Shown one piece after another: positions 1-7,866 of a DNA stretch of 64,000 nucleotides. Made by a program: the position numbers and the translations under genes. The notes below the pieces were generated by a model. The model was given only the letters and a program-made list of their open reading frames with translations. It did not search any database and had not been told where the DNA came from. The DNA comes from Streptomyces mobaraensis NBRC 13819 = DSM 40847 (GTDB lineage Bacteria; Actinomycetota; Actinomycetes; Streptomycetales; Streptomycetaceae), in assembly GCF_017916255.1 (NCBI RefSeq), contig NZ_CP072827.1, forward strand, positions 6,101,501 through 6,165,500, read 5' to 3'. The first letter of the stretch is position 1; the number at the start of each line of letters is the position of its first letter.

Positions 1-46
1 CGTCCGGCCGCCCCCGCGCCCCCGGAGCGCCCGGCGGGCGCCGCCC

Positions 47-1375
47 TCAAGCGCCCGCGGGCCCGGAGTCGTCCGCCGGCAGGCTGTCCATGAACGAACT
101 CACCGAGAACACCGCCCGCCCCGGCCCCGCCGGTCCGTACCCGGGCGGCGACGTCAGGCCGAACTCGTCCATCGTCGCCCGGTAGGTCTGCAGCAGCCGG
201 ATGTGGTACTCGAGCGGCGCGCCCTGCGGGTTGGAGCGGCCGAGCGGGGTCGTGGGCTCCGGGCACCAGGTGGTGAAGCGCGGGGTGATGCCACGCGACA
301 TGAAGAACCGCAGCCCCTCCGCCGTCGAGTCGACGGCCTCGCCGACCGTCGCGAACCCGGCCGGTGCCGCCATCTCCACGCCCGCCACGAAGTTGGGGAT
401 GACGTTCCGCGGGCCGAAGACCTCGGCCGAGTCCAGGATGCGGCGGTGCCACTCGTCCCGGCCGACGTAGCGCTCCTTGCCCGGGCAGTACAGCTCGAAC
501 AACCGCCGGTCCCACACCTCGTAGTTGGGGTGGTAGATGCGGATCCCGTAGTCGTGGAACCGCTGGACGTCCGCCTTCGGCAGCGCCTGGGCGACGACCT
601 TCCCGGTCCAGCGCCCGGGGAAGCGCTCCTCGATCGCCTGCGCGTAACGGCCGTAGAAGTCCGCCTCGGTGAGCCCGTCCACCCGCGAGGTGATGGAACC
701 TCCGGTGAGGGTGTACGCGCGCGAGGCGCCGGCCGTGTCGTGCTTGTCGATGATCTCCAGCGCCTCCAGTACCTCCTCCACCGACTTCACGCCCGTGTAC
801 GGGCGGCCGGCCGCCTTGTGCTGGCGCCAGTTGTGGTTGATGTCGCAGTACTGGCACTCCTCCTTGGCACCGAAGTACTGGCAGACCCGGAAGACCGTCA
901 GGTAGATGAGGTAGCCCCACTGGATGGTCGGGGCGACCTCCATCACCGACTTCCCGTTGGCGAGCGTGTGGCGGTAGTAGTCCGGCATCGGCGGCAGGCC
1001 CACGTCCGCGATGTGCCGGCCGTCCAGCATCAGGCCGAGCGCACCCTCAGGGGTGACCCCGACGCGGTACGGGGACTGGGGATTGACCCGTACGGAGACG
1101 ACGGTGCGCCGCAGCCCGTAGGGGCCGCCGGTCAGCACGATCTCCTCCGGCGGCCGGCGCAGCGCGGCGGCGCCCAGCTCGGGGAGGGTGCGGTGGTCGA
1201 AGGAGAAGATGAAGTAGGACTTCGGTTTGACGTCGCCGCCCTCCTCCCCGGCGAGCGCGGACTCGTCGAAGGCGATCCCGCCGCGCAGCAGGTCCTCCTT
1301 GATGACGGCTTCCCGCGGCACCCCGGGGAAGCGGTCCATCAGGTCCTCGACCTCTTCCGTACGGCTGCGTCCCAT
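47..1375 (-). CDS. Radical SAM family protein
   Basis: Probable radical SAM enzyme of about 442 residues; substrate not recognised. The candidate 4Fe-4S ligands are three cysteines near residues 165, 174 and 177 (CX8CX2C, in VCQYFGAKEECQYCD). This spacing is wider than the usual CX3CX2C. The following LTGGSITSR segment resembles the glycine-rich SAM-binding strand. The start at 1375 (MGRSRTEE) is chosen because GGAGAGGGAG lies just upstream; an in-frame ATG 39 bases further upstream lacks such a site. The gene runs off leftwards with only 46 bases of window beyond its stop, so operon partners on that side are unknown. Family assignment is good; function is open. Confidence 0.8.
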   Translation of the reverse strand: MGRSRTEEVEDLMDRFPGVPREAVIKEDLLRGGIAFDESALAGEEGGDVKPKSYFIFSFDHRTLPELGAAALRRPPEEIVLTGGPYGLRRTVVSVRVNPQSPYRVGVTPEGALGLMLDGRHIADVGLPPMPDYYRHTLANGKSVMEVAPTIQWGYLIYLTVFRVCQYFGAKEECQYCDINHNWRQHKAAGRPYTGVKSVEEVLEALEIIDKHDTAGASRAYTLTGGSITSRVDGLTEADFYGRYAQAIEERFPGRWTGKVVAQALPKADVQRFHDYGIRIYHPNYEVWDRRLFELYCPGKERYVGRDEWHRRILDSAEVFGPRNVIPNFVAGVEMAAPAGFATVGEAVDSTAEGLRFFMSRGITPRFTTWCPEPTTPLGRSNPQGAPLEYHIRLLQTYRATMDEFGLTSPPGYGPAGPGRAVFSVSSFMDSLPADDSGPAGA

Positions 1376-1782
1376 GACCGCTCCCTCTCCGCGTCCGTCC
1401 CTCGTGTCCCGCACCGCCCCGGCCGACCGGTTTCCCTGGCCGGATCGAGCCGGATCGAGCCGGATCGAGCCGGATCGAGCCGGATCGATCCGGTTCAGGC
1501 CGGGAAGTCACCGCCCCGGCGCGGGCAACGACGCGCAACGGAGTGCGCCGGGGCGGCACTTGCGCCGCCCGGAACGGCCTCGCGGCATCCCTCGGAAGCC
1601 CCGGCGCCGACCGGGCAGCACCCCGCCGATGCTAGCGCGCGGGCACGGGACGCCCGGGTCCTAGGTCTTTCGGCCGGCATGGCCGGCATGGCCGACACGG
1701 CGGACACGGCGGACACGACGGACGGGACGGACAGGACGGGTAGGACAAGGCACTACGAGCGCGGCGGGCACCGGCCCATCCG
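1376..1782. other. Gene-free interval with two repeat tracts
   Basis: About 400 bases between the radical SAM start and the MerR-peroxiredoxin stop. No convincing coding sequence is visible in either strand. It must hold the promoter of the radical SAM gene. It contains the 10-bp tandem array at 1441-1500 and a GACACGGCG-like degenerate run at roughly 1681-1745. Confidence 0.6.
1441..1500. repeat. 10-bp tandem repeat (CGGATCGAGC)
   Basis: Four perfect copies of CGGATCGAGC (1441-1480) are followed by CGGATCGATC and the more diverged CGGTTCAGGC. The array sits 65-125 bases upstream of the radical SAM start codon. One turn of the helix per unit could place a repeated protein-binding face there, but slippage alone could also explain it. 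Confidence 0.85.
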
Positions 1783-2820
1783 TCACCGAACCGCGCTCCC
1801 GGTCCCCGGCACCGGCACCTCGCCCCCCGCCGGGGCCCCCTCCCGCAGGGGACGGTGGTGCAGCCAGTCCAGTACCTGCTCCGCGTGGCGGTCCGGCGGG
1901 AACACCGGGTAGAAGACGTGCTCCACCCGCCCGTCCAGTACCACCAGCGTCAGCCGGGTGAACAGCCGTTGCCCGCCCGCCTCGAAGGTGGGCAGCCGCA
2001 GTTCGTCCGCCAGCCGCAGCGCCGGGTCGGAGAGGACGGCGAACGGCAGGCGCAGCCGCTCGACGACTTCCCGCTGGTAGGCGGTGTCCTGGCCGGACAG
2101 GCCGTAGACCCGCGCCGCGCCGGCGGCCGTGAGTTCCTGGTGGTGGTCGCGGAAGCCGCAGGCTTCCGGGGTGCAGCCGCGGGCTCCCGGGATGGCGTTC
2201 CAGCCCTCGGGGAGGTCGGTGCCGGGCCGTCCGGTGAGCGGGTACACGTAGATCACGGTACGGCCGGGGCCCAGCGCGTCCAGGCGGACGGACCGGCCGT
2301 CCGTGTCCGGGAGTTCGAGGGGCGGCAGGGCCTGGCCGGGCAGGGTGTCGCAGGCGCCGTCGTCCTCGGGGACGGGCAGTCCGGCGGGCAGGCGGGTGAT
2401 GTCGTGCATGGCGTCTCCCTCAGTCGTGGTGGGTCCGGGGTGCTCCTGTGGGTCGGGAGCGCAGCTGTCGCGGTGGGCGGCCTCGTGCAGCCGGGCGGCC
2501 AGCGCCGCGCGGCGGGCGGCGAGGGCGTCGATGCGGCGGGTCAGGTCGTCGATCGCCGCCCGGTAACCGGCCAGTGAGGCCGGGCAGTCGTCGGCGTGCG
2601 GGCGCCCGGCCGCCAGGCAGTCGAGGAAGGGACGGGTGTGCTCGACGGCGATGCCGAGCCCGTTGAGGTCGCGGATCTCGCGGATGACCCGCACGTCGTG
2701 CTCGTCGTAGTCCCGGTAGCCGTTCGCCAGCCGGGCGGGGGTGACCAGGCCCAGTGCCTCGTAGTACCGCACCGCCTTGACCGTCGCGCCCGCCCGCCGC
2801 GCGGCGTCCCCGATCCTCAC
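1783..2820 (-). CDS. MerR regulator fused to a peroxiredoxin-like domain
   Basis: 345 residues. Residues 1-110 are a MerR winged helix (MRIGDAARRAGATVKAVRYY, then the GLVTPARLANGYRDYD wing) plus a dimerisation helix. Residues about 138-335 are a thioredoxin-fold AhpC/TSA-like domain with GCTPEACGF, where the second Cys fits the peroxidatic position. The frame is open across the junction. At codon 138 an ATG (2409) is preceded by GAGGGAGACGC, an excellent ribosome binding site. The peroxiredoxin may therefore also be made on its own. The promoter at 2869-2900 has the long spacer that MerR proteins untwist, suggesting autoregulation in response to oxidative or metal stress. The effector is unknown. 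Confidence 0.85.
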   Translation of the reverse strand: MRIGDAARRAGATVKAVRYYEALGLVTPARLANGYRDYDEHDVRVIREIRDLNGLGIAVEHTRPFLDCLAAGRPHADDCPASLAGYRAAIDDLTRRIDALAARRAALAARLHEAAHRDSCAPDPQEHPGPTTTEGDAMHDITRLPAGLPVPEDDGACDTLPGQALPPLELPDTDGRSVRLDALGPGRTVIYVYPLTGRPGTDLPEGWNAIPGARGCTPEACGFRDHHQELTAAGAARVYGLSGQDTAYQREVVERLRLPFAVLSDPALRLADELRLPTFEAGGQRLFTRLTLVVLDGRVEHVFYPVFPPDRHAEQVLDWLHHRPLREGAPAGGEVPVPGTGSAVR

Positions 2821-2868
2821 GACCCCGTCCTCATATTCCCCATGACCGCCTCCGCTCTCGTCCCCCGG

Positions 2869-2900
2869 AGGCTAAACCCTGCCCCCGGGGGCAGGGTCAA
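2869..2900 (-). promoter_or_regulatory. MerR-type promoter and operator
   Basis: On the minus strand a -35 TTGACC (2895-2900) and a -10 TAGCCT (2869-2874) are separated by 20 bp, longer than the normal 17. A perfect 22-bp palindrome (2876-2897, half-site ACCCTGCCCCC) spans the spacer. A palindrome inside a 19-20 bp spacer is the hallmark of promoters activated by MerR-family regulators. It fires into the MerR-peroxiredoxin gene 49 bases downstream. Confidence 0.85.
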
Positions 2901-2904
2901 CCCG

Positions 2905-4605
2905 TCACGACGACCGGCCGTCGTCCCCGTCCCCCCGCTCCCGCGCGCTCTCCGCCACCCGCCGCAGCCGCGGGTGGCGGACCGGCCCCTGCTCGGTCAT
3001 CGCCTCCCCGATTATCGTCCGCAGGGCGTCCCGCAGCCCGTGCAGCGCGTGGTGCCGGGCCGGGCCGGCACCCGGGTCCGCGCGCAGCTCGGTCAGCAGC
3101 GACCAGCACAGCGCCAGCATCACCAGGACGAACGGCAGCGCGACGAGGATCGTCGCGGACTGCAGCGACTTCAGCCCCCCGGCCACCAGCAGCACCGCCG
3201 CCACGGCGGCCATCAGCACGCCCCACGTGACCACCAGCCAGTTCCGGGGGTGCAGGGCGCCGCGGCTGGTCAGGGAGCCCATCACCAGGGACGCGGAGTC
3301 GGCGCTGGTGATGAAGTACGTCATCACCAGCAGCATGGCGATCCACGAGACCAGGGTGGCCAGCGGCAGCGTGTCGAGCAGGGCGAACAGCGACGCCTCC
3401 GCGCCCTCGGCGACGGTCCCCGCCATGTCGGCGGCGCCGGTCATGTCCAGGCGGAGGGCGCTGCCGCCCATGACGCAGAACCAGACGATCGTCGCGCCGC
3501 TGGGCACGAGCAGCACGCCGATCAGGAACTCGCGGATGGTCCGGCCGTGCGAGATCCGGGCGATGAACGTGCCGACGAACGGTGCCCAGGACAGCCACCA
3601 CGCCCAGTAGAACACCGTCCAGGCGCCCAGCCAGGCGGAGTCGGTGAAGGCCCCGGTGCGGGTGGCGAGGGTGACCAGGTTGTGCAGGTACGAACCGGTG
3701 GCGGCGGGGACGGCGTTGAGGATGAAGACGGTGGGGCCGAGGAGGAAGACGAACAGCATCAGGCAGGCGGCCAGCGCGATGTTGAGCGTGCTCAGCCACT
3801 TCACGCCCTTGTGCAGGCCGGAGAAGGCGGAGAGCACGAACGCGGCGGAGAGGGCGCCGATGACGACGAGTTCGACGGACGTGGAGTCCTTGACGCCGGT
3901 GGTGATGTTCAGTCCCTTGGCCACCTGGAGGGCGCCCAGCCCCAGGCTGGTGGCGGTGCCGAAGACCGTCGCGAACACGGCCAGCAGGTCGATGATCCGG
4001 CCCGGCCAGCCGTCCGCCCGCTCCTCGCCCAGCAGCGGGACGAAGACGGAGCTCAGCCGGTTGCCGCGGCCCTTGCGGAAGCCCGCGTAGGCGAGGGCGA
4101 GCCCGGCCATGCCGTAGATGGCCCAGGGGTGCAGCGTCCAGTGGAAGAACGAGTACTCCAGCGCGGTGCGGGCGGCGCCCGGCGAGTCCGGGGAGACGCC
4201 GCTGCCCGGCGGGGGCGCGACGAAGTGCTGGAGCGGTTCGCCGACGCCGTAGAACATCAGGCCGATGCCCATCCCGGCGCTGAACATCATCGCGATCCAG
4301 GCGAGGTTGCCGAACTCCGGCCGGTCGTCGTCCGCGCCGAGCCGGATCCGGCCGAAGCGGCTGAGCGCGATGACCACGCACAGCACGAGGAACACGTCGG
4401 CGGCGATGACGAACAGCCACGCGAAGTTCGACAGCACCCAGCCGAGGGCGGTGGTGGAGACCCGGTCGAAGGAGCGTTTGCCGAGCGCCGCCCAGGCGAC
4501 CACCGCCAGGACGGCGACGGCGCCGACGGCGACCAGGGGCGGGTCCGGGCGGTCGTCCCGCGACGAGGGGGGCGAGGGGGACGCGTCGGTGGTCTCGGTG
4601 CTCAT
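2905..4605 (-). CDS. BCCT family osmolyte transporter
   Basis: 566-residue inner-membrane transporter of the betaine/choline/carnitine family, probably Na+- or H+-coupled uptake of glycine betaine or a related quaternary amine. It has about 12 hydrophobic segments. The family glycine-rich stretch AGMGIGLMFYGVGEP is in TM3, and the aromatic substrate-box region WTVFYWAWWLSWAPFVG is clear. Both cytoplasmic tails are short and hydrophilic; the C-terminal tail is Arg/Asp rich, as in osmosensing BetP-like members. Its stop codon lies only 5 bases from the -35 of the MerR promoter, so the two genes are probably separate units. Substrate is not settled by sequence. Confidence 0.9.
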   Translation of the reverse strand: MSTETTDASPSPPSSRDDRPDPPLVAVGAVAVLAVVAWAALGKRSFDRVSTTALGWVLSNFAWLFVIAADVFLVLCVVIALSRFGRIRLGADDDRPEFGNLAWIAMMFSAGMGIGLMFYGVGEPLQHFVAPPPGSGVSPDSPGAARTALEYSFFHWTLHPWAIYGMAGLALAYAGFRKGRGNRLSSVFVPLLGEERADGWPGRIIDLLAVFATVFGTATSLGLGALQVAKGLNITTGVKDSTSVELVVIGALSAAFVLSAFSGLHKGVKWLSTLNIALAACLMLFVFLLGPTVFILNAVPAATGSYLHNLVTLATRTGAFTDSAWLGAWTVFYWAWWLSWAPFVGTFIARISHGRTIREFLIGVLLVPSGATIVWFCVMGGSALRLDMTGAADMAGTVAEGAEASLFALLDTLPLATLVSWIAMLLVMTYFITSADSASLVMGSLTSRGALHPRNWLVVTWGVLMAAVAAVLLVAGGLKSLQSATILVALPFVLVMLALCWSLLTELRADPGAGPARHHALHGLRDALRTIIGEAMTEQGPVRHPRLRRVAESARERGDGDDGRSS

Positions 4606-4770
4606 GACGCCCCACTATGGCCGGATTGAGGGGATTCCCGGGGCTGGCACGCCGCCCGGGGGCGATGGGCACCGCCCGAGGGGATGGGCACCGCCCCGGC
4701 CGCCCGGATAGGGTGCGCGGGCGCGGCGCGGCGCGGCACCGGACGACACCTGGAGACAGAGGGGCAGCGG

Positions 4771-5886
4771 ATGACCGACGCACATGTGCTCATCGCCGCG
4801 GACAAGTTCAAGGGCTCGCTGACGGCCGTCGAGGTCGCCGCCCACCTCACGGCGGGACTGCGCCGGGCGGCGCCCGGCCTGGACGTGACGGCACTGCCGG
4901 TCGCCGACGGGGGCGACGGGACGGTGGACGCGGTCGTCGCGGCCGGGTTCACCCGCCGGACGGCCCGGGTGACCGGGCCGCTCGGCGAGCCCGTCGAGGC
5001 GGCGTGGGCGCTCGCCGGTGACACGGCCGTCGTCGAGATGGCCGAGGCGTCCGGCCTCCGGCACGTACCGCCGGGGCGCCGAGCGCCCCTGACCGCCACC
5101 ACGTACGGCACCGGCGAGCTGCTGCGGGCGGCCCTCGACGCGGGCGCCCGGCGGATCGTGCTCGGCGTGGGCGGCAGCGCCACGACCGACGGCGGGGCCG
5201 GCATGCTCGCCGCGCTGGGCGCGCGGTTCCTCGACGGCTCGGGGCGGCCCCTGGGGCCCGGGGGCGGCGCGCTCGCCGCTCTCGCCCGGGCGGATCTGTC
5301 CGGGCTGGACGGGCGGCTCGCGCGGACGGACGTCGTCCTCGCCTCCGATGTCGACAATCCGCTGACCGGCCCGTCGGGGGCGGCGGCGGTCTACGGCCCG
5401 CAGAAGGGGGCCTCCCCGGCCGACGTGACGCTCCTGGACCGCGCCCTCGGCCGCCTCGCCGACGTCCTCGACCCCTCCCGGGCCGCCGCTCCCGGCGCCG
5501 GCGCCGCCGGAGGGCTGGGGTACGGCGCCCTCGTCGGGCTCGGGGCGGTCTTCCGGCCCGGGATCGAGGTGCTGCTCGACGTCGTCGGGTTCGAGGAGGC
5601 GCTGGCCCGTGCGGACGTGGTGATCACGGGGGAGGGGTCGCTGGACGCGCAGACGCTTTATGGCAAGGCGGTCCAAGGAGTCGCCACGGCGGCGCGGGCG
5701 CGGGGGGTGCGGGTGGTGGCCGTGTGCGGGCGGCTGGAGCTGGGGTGGGGGGATCTCGTGGTGCTCGGGGTCGGGCGGGCGTACGCGCTGTCCGAGCTCG
5801 AACCGGACCCGGAGCGGTCCATGGCGGAGGCCGGGCCCTTGCTGGAGCGGGTGGGGGAGCGGATCGCTCGCGAGGCGCTCGACTGA
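4771..5886 (+). CDS. Glycerate kinase
   Basis: 371 residues, the usual length for the GckA/GarK-type family. It phosphorylates glycerate with ATP, feeding glyoxylate- or glycerate-derived carbon into glycolysis. The N-terminal IAADKFKGSLTAVEVA and the later VADGGDGTVDAV and GVGGSATTDGGAGMLAALG segments are conserved family signatures. The ATG at 4771 follows GAGACAGAGGGGCAGCGG. It is transcribed divergently from the BCCT gene with a 165-base gap. The proximity of the ethylmalonyl-CoA operon, whose lyase releases glyoxylate, makes metabolic linkage plausible, but this is inference. Confidence 0.9.
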   Translation: MTDAHVLIAADKFKGSLTAVEVAAHLTAGLRRAAPGLDVTALPVADGGDGTVDAVVAAGFTRRTARVTGPLGEPVEAAWALAGDTAVVEMAEASGLRHVPPGRRAPLTATTYGTGELLRAALDAGARRIVLGVGGSATTDGGAGMLAALGARFLDGSGRPLGPGGGALAALARADLSGLDGRLARTDVVLASDVDNPLTGPSGAAAVYGPQKGASPADVTLLDRALGRLADVLDPSRAAAPGAGAAGGLGYGALVGLGAVFRPGIEVLLDVVGFEEALARADVVITGEGSLDAQTLYGKAVQGVATAARARGVRVVAVCGRLELGWGDLVVLGVGRAYALSELEPDPERSMAEAGPLLERVGERIAREALD

Positions 5887-5975
5887 GTGCCGGGGGAGGG
5901 GGCCCCAGACCCGCCCTTTCACCGTTTCCTGGGGGCTGCGCCCCCAGACCCCCCCTTTTCGCGGCTTCGCCGCTC

Positions 5976-6025
5976 GTCCTCAAACGCCGGACGGGCTGTA
6001 TCCAGCCCGTCCGGCGTTTGAGGAC
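5976..6025. terminator. Long perfect hairpin after glycerate kinase
   Basis: Two 23-base arms (5976-5998 and 6003-6025, half CAGCCCGTCCGGCGTTTGAG) are perfectly complementary around a 4-base loop. This is a very stable hairpin between convergent genes. It lacks a T-run on either side, so it probably acts as a two-way terminator or is a dispersed intergenic repeat. Confidence 0.75.
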
Positions 6026-6101
6026 TGGGGGTACCCCCTCTGGGGGAGCCCGCAGCGCGCTTCGGGAGTGCGGGGGCTTGCCCCCGCAAGAAACGGTGAA
6101 T

Positions 6102-6135
6102 GGGGGTGCCCCCTCTGGGGGAGGGACCGGGGCGC
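6102..6135. repeat. Dispersed 34-bp intergenic element, copy 1
   Basis: The sequence beginning GGGGGTGCCCCCTCTGGGG is identical over 34 bases to 36152-36185. A partial variant (GGGGGTACCCCCTCTGGGG) lies just upstream at about 6028-6046. Both full copies sit at the 3' ends of genes. Confidence 0.85.
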
Positions 6136-6166
6136 GAAAAAGGCCCCGGACTTCCGCCCGGGGCCT
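6136..6166 (-). terminator. Terminator of psd-pssA
   Basis: Inverted repeat AGGCCCCGG (6141-6149) and CCGGGGCCT (6158-6166) with an 8-base loop. Read on the minus strand it is followed by TTTTTCGC, giving a standard intrinsic terminator 12 bases past the pssA stop codon. Confidence 0.85.
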
Positions 6167-6177
6167 CAAGCCAAAAA

Positions 6178-7032
6178 CTACGGCAGCTGCGCTGCCCGCG
6201 CTTCCCGCCGATTATCGCGGAACGTATTCACCCGCCGCGCAGTGGCGAACAGCGGAATCACCGCGCCAAGCACGACCTGAAGCGCACACCCCGTCTGAAG
6301 CAGCAGCTCCCCACCCGGCGCGTCGAACGCCCAAGCGGCCAGCAGCCCCATGCTGAGCACGATCCAGCTGAGCATGGCGACGGCCAGTCGCCCGCGCGGC
6401 TTCGGGTACTCGACGCGGCTCACCATCAGCCACGCGACACCCACGATCGCGAGGAGCGTCGGCACGAAGGGCAGCTCCAGCAGCACCACGGAGACGACCG
6501 TCAGCGCGCCGAACGGGCTCGGCATGCCCTGGAAGATCCCGTCGCGCAGCGTGACGCACGAGAAGCGGGCGAGCCGTAGGACGACCGCCAGCAGCACCAC
6601 CACCGCCGCGACGGCGGACACCTTCTGGTGCGCGCCCTGGGCGACGACGCCCCACACCACCACGAAGTACGCGGGGGCGAGGCCGAAGCTGATCAGGTCG
6701 GAGAGGTTGTCCAGCTCCGCGCCCATCGCCGAGCTGCGCAGCTTCCGCGCCACCAGGCCGTCGAACAGGTCGAAGACGGAGGCGAGCAGCATCAGCATCA
6801 CCGCGGTGGCGGCGTTGTTGCGCGCCATGCCGCCGTCCTCGTTGTTGGTGAGGTGCGGGATGAGGATGCCGGTGGTGGTGAAGTACACCGCCATGAAGCC
6901 GCAGATGGCGTTGCCCAGGGTGAGGGTGTCCGCTATCGACAGCCGCGTGGACAGCGGCATGTCGTCGACGTCGTCCTCGGGCTCGGCCTCCGGGACCCAG
7001 GTCGCCTGTGTGTCGGGATCAATCACGGTCAA
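6178..7032 (-). CDS. pssA: CDP-diacylglycerol-serine O-phosphatidyltransferase
   Basis: 284-residue membrane enzyme that joins CDP-diacylglycerol and serine to give phosphatidylserine. The CDP-alcohol phosphotransferase signature DGx2ARx8Gx3Dx3D is intact (FDGLVARKL, then MGAELDNLSDL). About eight hydrophobic segments follow an acidic N-terminal tail. Its start overlaps the end of psd by 14 bases, so translation is coupled and the two enzymes act in sequence to make phosphatidylethanolamine. A minus-strand intrinsic terminator directly follows. Assignment rests on both motif and partner gene. Confidence 0.95.
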   Translation of the reverse strand: MTVIDPDTQATWVPEAEPEDDVDDMPLSTRLSIADTLTLGNAICGFMAVYFTTTGILIPHLTNNEDGGMARNNAATAVMLMLLASVFDLFDGLVARKLRSSAMGAELDNLSDLISFGLAPAYFVVVWGVVAQGAHQKVSAVAAVVVLLAVVLRLARFSCVTLRDGIFQGMPSPFGALTVVSVVLLELPFVPTLLAIVGVAWLMVSRVEYPKPRGRLAVAMLSWIVLSMGLLAAWAFDAPGGELLLQTGCALQVVLGAVIPLFATARRVNTFRDNRREARAAQLP

Positions 7033-7675
7033 GGCGGGTCACTCCTGCTGTCGTGGCCTGTCCCACCTCGACGGCCGCCTCGACGCCCTCCGGCAGGTAG
7101 ACGTCGACGCGCGAGCCGAAGCGGATCAGACCGATGCGCTCGCCCTGCTCCACCTTGGTGCCCTGCGGCACGTAGGGGACGATCCGCCGGGCGACGGCGC
7201 CGGCGATCTGCACCATCTCGATGTCGCCGAGCTCGGTGTCGAAGTGCCAGACGACGCGCTCGTTGTTCTCGCTCTCCTTGTTGAACGCCGGAACGAACCC
7301 GCCGGGGATGTGCTCGACCGACGTCACGGTGCCGGCCAGCGGCGCGCGGTTGACGTGGACGTTGAGCGGGCTCATGAAGATCGCGACGCGGGTGCGGCCG
7401 TCCTTCCAGGGCATGATGCTCTGCACCACGCCGTCGGCCGGGGAGATCACCCGGCCCTGGGCGATCTCGCGTTCCGGGTCGCGGAAGAACCACAGCATGC
7501 CGGCGGCCAGCGCGGTCGTCGGCACGGCGAGCGCGGCCCAGCGCCCGGAGCGGCGGGCGCGGGTGAGGCTGACCGCCGCCGTGGCGACGGTGGGGAGGAG
7601 CCACGGCGATGCTCCGCGCGCGAGGCGTACACCGAGGAGGCTGTCGCGTGGTGCAGAGGTAGAGCTGTGGGGCAT
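7019..7675 (-). CDS. psd: Phosphatidylserine decarboxylase proenzyme
   Basis: 218 residues. It self-cleaves to form a pyruvoyl enzyme that decarboxylates phosphatidylserine to phosphatidylethanolamine. The cleavage site is the Gly-Ser in GLIRFGSRVDVYLP near the C-terminus, the short-form (PSD-B-like) arrangement. FFRDPER, ISPADGVV, FMSPLNVHVNRAP and FNKESENNERV are family signatures, and an N-terminal hydrophobic hairpin anchors it. The start at 7675 (MPHSST) is preferred for GAAGG seven bases upstream; an ATG 30 bases earlier lacks a site. The 190-base AT-richer leader to 7866 should carry the promoter. Confidence 0.93.
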   Translation of the reverse strand: MPHSSTSAPRDSLLGVRLARGASPWLLPTVATAAVSLTRARRSGRWAALAVPTTALAAGMLWFFRDPEREIAQGRVISPADGVVQSIMPWKDGRTRVAIFMSPLNVHVNRAPLAGTVTSVEHIPGGFVPAFNKESENNERVVWHFDTELGDIEMVQIAGAVARRIVPYVPQGTKVEQGERIGLIRFGSRVDVYLPEGVEAAVEVGQATTAGVTRLDRD

Positions 7676-7866
7676 GGGTGACCTTCGTAGCGGAGGGTGC
7701 CGCATAGCGATCGGGGGACGGCGGCTTTCCGGCGATGCTATCGGTTGCGACCGACAACTGGCTAAGCGCCAGGGCCAGTAGATGGCCGGACATCGATGAC
7801 AGAGTGTGATCTACTTCTCGACAAATCCTCTACGAAAGCCCCTCATTTCGGACAATTCCTACTGCT

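Noticed and set aside
2596..4629. A 677-codon plus-strand frame opposite the BCCT transporter
   Set aside because: Complementary-strand shadow rich in Arg, Gly, Gln and Asp with no recognisable fold; the minus-strand transporter explains the region.
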